Part shown: positions 39,524 through 40,784 of the stretch, one piece after another
Numbering within the stretch: the stretch's first letter is position 1
How the letters are laid out: every line of letters starts with the position of its first letter
NCBI GenBank assembly: GCA_015066815.1
Contig: SVNR01000026.1
Location: 1-40,784, forward strand
Direction: 5' to 3'
Source of the DNA: Ruminococcus sp.
GTDB taxonomy: Bacteria > Bacillota > Clostridia > Oscillospirales > Ruminococcaceae
DNA length: 40,784 nt
Notes under the pieces: model-generated
Database searches by the model: none
Told to the model about the DNA's origin: nothing
What the model saw: the letters and a program-made list of their open reading frames with translations, nothing else
Made by a program: the position numbers and the translations under genes

Positions 39524-40784
39524 TTTTTTATTTCACCTCCGGCAATAGTAGACATGATCTTTGTCTGAGTAAGCTCATCGCCGTTTAATTCGCCGACAAC
39601 GTGTCTGTCACGCATTACAATGAGTCTTGAGCATACATGAAGCATTTCGTCGATCTCCGACGATATAAAGGTAACGCTTTTGCCTTCACCGGCAAGCTTC
39701 AGAACGAGCTTCTGTATTTCGAGCTTTGTTCCGACATCGATACCTCTTGTAGGCTCGTCGAGAATCAGATAAACCGGATTAGCGAGAAGCCAGCGGGCGA
39801 GAATAGCTTTTTGCTGATTTCCGCCGGAAAGAGATTTTATCGGAGTTTCGGCAGATGCCGTTTTTATTCCGAGAAGTTTTATGTATTCGTCCGCAAATTT
39901 GTCTGCATCAGCCTTTGAAATAGGCTTGAATATTCCTTTCATAACCTGCAGTGCCAGAATAATATTGTCTTTTACCGACAAGTCACCTATGATACCGTCG
40001 CGTTTTCTGTCTTCAGGAAGATAACTTATTCCGAGCTTCATAGCGTCAAGCGGTTTTTTGATCCTGACTGTTTTTCCATTCATTTTTATTGTTCCGCCGG
40101 TTATTTTGTCAGCACCATAGATTGCACGTACAGATTCGCTTCGGCCTGAACCGAGAAGTCCGGTGAAACCGTTTACTTCACCTTTTCTGATAGAAAACTC
40201 AAAAGGATTTACACCTGCGTCACTTGAAAGACCGGTTGCTTCAAATACAGGAGGAGAGGCTTTGTCAATTGTATCGGCAATCTCGCTTCTGTCAATATCA
40301 GAGAAGCTGTCAAGCTCTTTTCCCATCATTTTTGAAACGAGCTGAACGCGGGGGAGTTCGCTTATAAGGTATTCTCCTACAAAAGTACCGTCTCTGAGTA
40401 CTGTTATTCTGTCGCATACAGAATATACCTGATCAAGAAAATGAGTAACAAATATTATACCTACTCCACGTTCTCGCAGATCTGTCATGAGCTTGAAGAG
40501 TTTTTCTACTTCCTGTTCATCGAGTGAGGATGTAGGTTCGTCAAGTATAAGTACCTTACAGTCCATATCTACAGCTCTTGCAATAGCAACCATTTGCTGC
40601 ACAGCAAGCGAACAATCGCTAAGCTGCTGAGTAGGAGAAGCAGGTATGCTGAGTGAATCAAGAAGAGCTTTTGCCTGTGAATTTATTTTTTTCCAGTTGG
40701 TAAAAGCACCGCTGGTTCTGCCTATGTACATGTTTTCTGCAACAGTAAGATTAGGACAAAGTGTTATTTCCTGATAAACAGTGC
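39520..40784 (-). CDS. Sugar ABC transporter ATP-binding protein, YtfR-like (cut by right edge)
   Basis: The frame is open to the right edge and reads TVYQEITLCPNLTVAENMYI at its N-terminal end, the Q-loop region of NBD1. The Walker A of NBD1 therefore lies outside the window, and the ATG at 40731 is internal. NBD1 has an atypical signature (LSDCSLAVQQ) and Walker B KVLILDEPTSSLDEQ. NBD2 has the Walker-A-like loop GLLGSGRSES, typical of this family, then SLSGGNQQKAILARWL and VYLILDEPTRGID. This is the fused double ATPase of ribose-type importers. A substrate-binding protein gene and the operon promoter should lie beyond the right edge. Confidence 0.92.
   Translation of the reverse strand, partial: TVYQEITLCPNLTVAENMYIGRTSGAFTNWKKINSQAKALLDSLSIPASPTQQLSDCSLAVQQMVAIARAVDMDCKVLILDEPTSSLDEQEVEKLFKLMTDLRERGVGIIFVTHFLDQVYSVCDRITVLRDGTFVGEYLISELPRVQLVSKMMGKELDSFSDIDRSEIADTIDKASPPVFEATGLSSDAGVNPFEFSIRKGEVNGFTGLLGSGRSESVRAIYGADKITGGTIKMNGKTVRIKKPLDAMKLGISYLPEDRKRDGIIGDLSVKDNIILALQVMKGIFKPISKADADKFADEYIKLLGIKTASAETPIKSLSGGNQQKAILARWLLANPVYLILDEPTRGIDVGTKLEIQKLVLKLAGEGKSVTFISSEIDEMLHVCSRLIVMRDRHVVGELNGDELTQTKIMSTIAGGEIKK

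Noticed and set aside
38844-39548. A 234-codon open frame on the plus strand opposite the YtfT-like permease
   Set aside because: It is antisense to a well-supported permease, has no ribosome binding site, and its composition is that of a shadow frame. Other long antisense frames in the dxs, carB, araA and surface-protein genes were rejected for the same reason.
1-40784. tRNA, rRNA, insertion sequences, phage or toxin-antitoxin genes
   Set aside because: None was recognised in reading either strand; all longer frames are accounted for by the listed genes.

Overview
The window looks like a chromosomal segment of an anaerobic, AT-rich Bacillota of the Ruminococcus type (Oscillospiraceae). The reasons are the gene order dxs-tlyA-nadK-argR-recN, the rplU-prp-rpmA-obgE block with an L27 that carries the Firmicutes N-terminal extension, a PyrR-attenuated pyr operon with the two-subunit PyrK/PyrD dihydroorotate dehydrogenase, and a secreted protein ending in a type I dockerin, the mark of cellulosome or amylosome builders. 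This is inference from gene content; the species was not identified.

Layout. 1-6.1 kb: the end of a divergent PAP2-type membrane protein, then dxs, tlyA, nadK, argR and recN, closely packed on the plus strand. 6.06-6.22 kb: a perfect-consensus promoter fires leftward into a strong terminator across about 130 nt that hold no ATG or GTG, a candidate small RNA. 6.4-16.1 kb: an ABC-F ATPase of the YkpA/YbiT type with one degenerate ATP site, then three surface genes: a Ser/Thr/Tyr-rich membrane-anchored protein, a 2001-residue membrane-anchored protein of Ig-like repeats, and a lipoprotein. 16.3-22.8 kb: a MATE transporter, the L21/Prp/L27/Obg/mini-RNase III/YebC/RlmA ribosome-biogenesis block, and a MarR regulator. 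22.9-33.4 kb: a pyrimidine operon (pyrR, pyrC, pyrF, carA, carB, pyrK, pyrD) behind a PyrR-binding attenuator, continuing without a visible promoter into ruvX and a dockerin protein. 33.7-40.8 kb, minus strand: araD, araA, an FGGY kinase, two permeases and a truncated ATPase, forming a pentose import and catabolism operon that enters from beyond the right edge.

The most unusual non-genic structures are the small RNA candidate and an intergenic repeat family. The repeat has about 46-bp units beginning ATTGCCTTGCACAT and ending ATATCGGC, found at three loci. Three of the four units adjoin perfect or near-perfect palindromes built on TAGTRAACG. Two units in opposite orientation bracket the lipoprotein gene, and two alternate with palindromes between the convergent dockerin and arabinose genes. 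No tRNA, rRNA, CRISPR array, insertion sequence or phage gene was seen.
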